Of a DNA stretch of 12,303 bases, positions 12,159 through 12,303 are shown in pieces (position 1 is the stretch's first letter; the number at the start of each line of letters is the position of its first letter). The DNA is from Candidatus Berkelbacteria bacterium. GTDB lineage: Bacteria; Patescibacteriota; UBA1384; UBA12157; JAENIV01. The notes below the pieces were generated by a model, which made no database searches, had not been told where the DNA came from, and saw nothing but the letters and a program-made list of their open reading frames with translations. The stretch is from the NCBI GenBank assembly GCA_016844295.1, contig JAENIV010000051.1, forward strand, positions 1-12,303, read 5' to 3'. The translations under genes were made by a program, and so were the position numbers.

Positions 12159-12221
12159 TTCAGGTTAGTATACCTATACAAAACCAACCGCGAAATAGGA
12201 CGCTAAAGTGAGTTCAGGAAT

Positions 12222-12303
12222 TTAATGCACCAATATTTCATTTCTTATGGTCTCATTGGGGGTTAGAAAATTCAAGCTTTTCCGTGGTCTATTGTTAAGT
12301 TTT
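12222..12303 (-). CDS. IS30-family transposase, C-terminal end only (cut by window edge)
   Basis: The minus-strand frame entering from the window edge reads LNNRPRKSLNFLTPNE and ends at TAA (12224-12222). NxRPRKxLxxxTPxE is the characteristic C-terminal signature of IS30-family DDE transposases. Only the last 26 residues are in view, so whether the gene is intact cannot be judged. It ends 15 nt from the right terminal repeat of the neighbouring insertion sequence. Confidence 0.7.
   Translation of the reverse strand, partial: KLNNRPRKSLNFLTPNETIRNEILVH

Larger units (their letters stand above)
11099..12206 (-). mobile_element. Insertion sequence, 1108 bp, with 11-bp terminal inverted repeats
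   Basis: TTAGCGTCCTA (11099-11109) is perfectly repeated in inverse as TAGGACGCTAA (12196-12206). Between them is one transposase gene on the minus strand whose stop codon (11101-11099) lies inside the terminal repeat. No target duplication is obvious: the left flank ends AGTTTAA and the right flank begins AGTGAGT. I cannot assign it firmly to a named IS family; the transposase has IS256/MULE-like DDE features and an IS1-like N-terminal zinc finger. Confidence 0.85.

Overview
The window reads as a fragment of a small, AT-rich bacterial genome, most probably a Candidate Phyla Radiation (Patescibacteria, Microgenomates-like) lineage. This is an inference from four things: short dense genes, a solo GIY-YIG mini-protein, several first genes with a -10 box directly before the start codon and no Shine-Dalgarno, and spacers full of short repeats. 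No rRNA or marker gene is present to confirm it.

Layout, left to right. Positions 1-1860 hold the 3' part of a PIG-L/LmbE deacetylase, tRNA-Gln(CTG), a polyprenol-phosphate mannose synthase-like GT2 enzyme and tRNA-Glu(CTC), followed by a cluster of palindromes. Positions 1871-3345 hold a GIY-YIG protein, a heavily structured non-coding stretch with mutually exclusive pairings, and a SAM methyltransferase. Positions 3370-4570 are a conspicuously GC-rich island carrying a frameshifted Gfo/Idh/MocA oxidoreductase on the minus strand, with an AT-rich consensus promoter upstream. Positions 4650-7144 are a plus-strand series: CcdA-like membrane thiol transporter, [4Fe-4S] ferredoxin, AhpF/TrxB-like flavoprotein and a receiver-only response regulator. 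Each following spacer contains an inverted array of very short tandem units. A membrane histidine kinase (7263-8522, minus) converges on the response regulator and diverges from a broken secreted PHP-domain gene (8600-10059). Next come a lipoprotein gene and a small hypothetical gene sharing a good promoter and terminator. The right end is a complete-looking 1.1 kb insertion sequence whose transposase needs a -1 frameshift at A_AAA_AAG, and then the C-terminal tail of an IS30-like transposase.

Functionally, CcdA, ferredoxin and the flavoprotein look like one thiol/disulfide redox module that moves reducing power from ferredoxin or a pyridine nucleotide through a CxxC flavoprotein to extracytoplasmic thiols. 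The kinase and receiver are a plausible two-component pair. The strongest unexplained signals are the four successive inverted micro-repeat arrays (periods 13/10, 9, 8 and 7 nt), the switch-like RNA before the methyltransferase, and a dispersed repeat that ends in a promoter -35 box at two loci.
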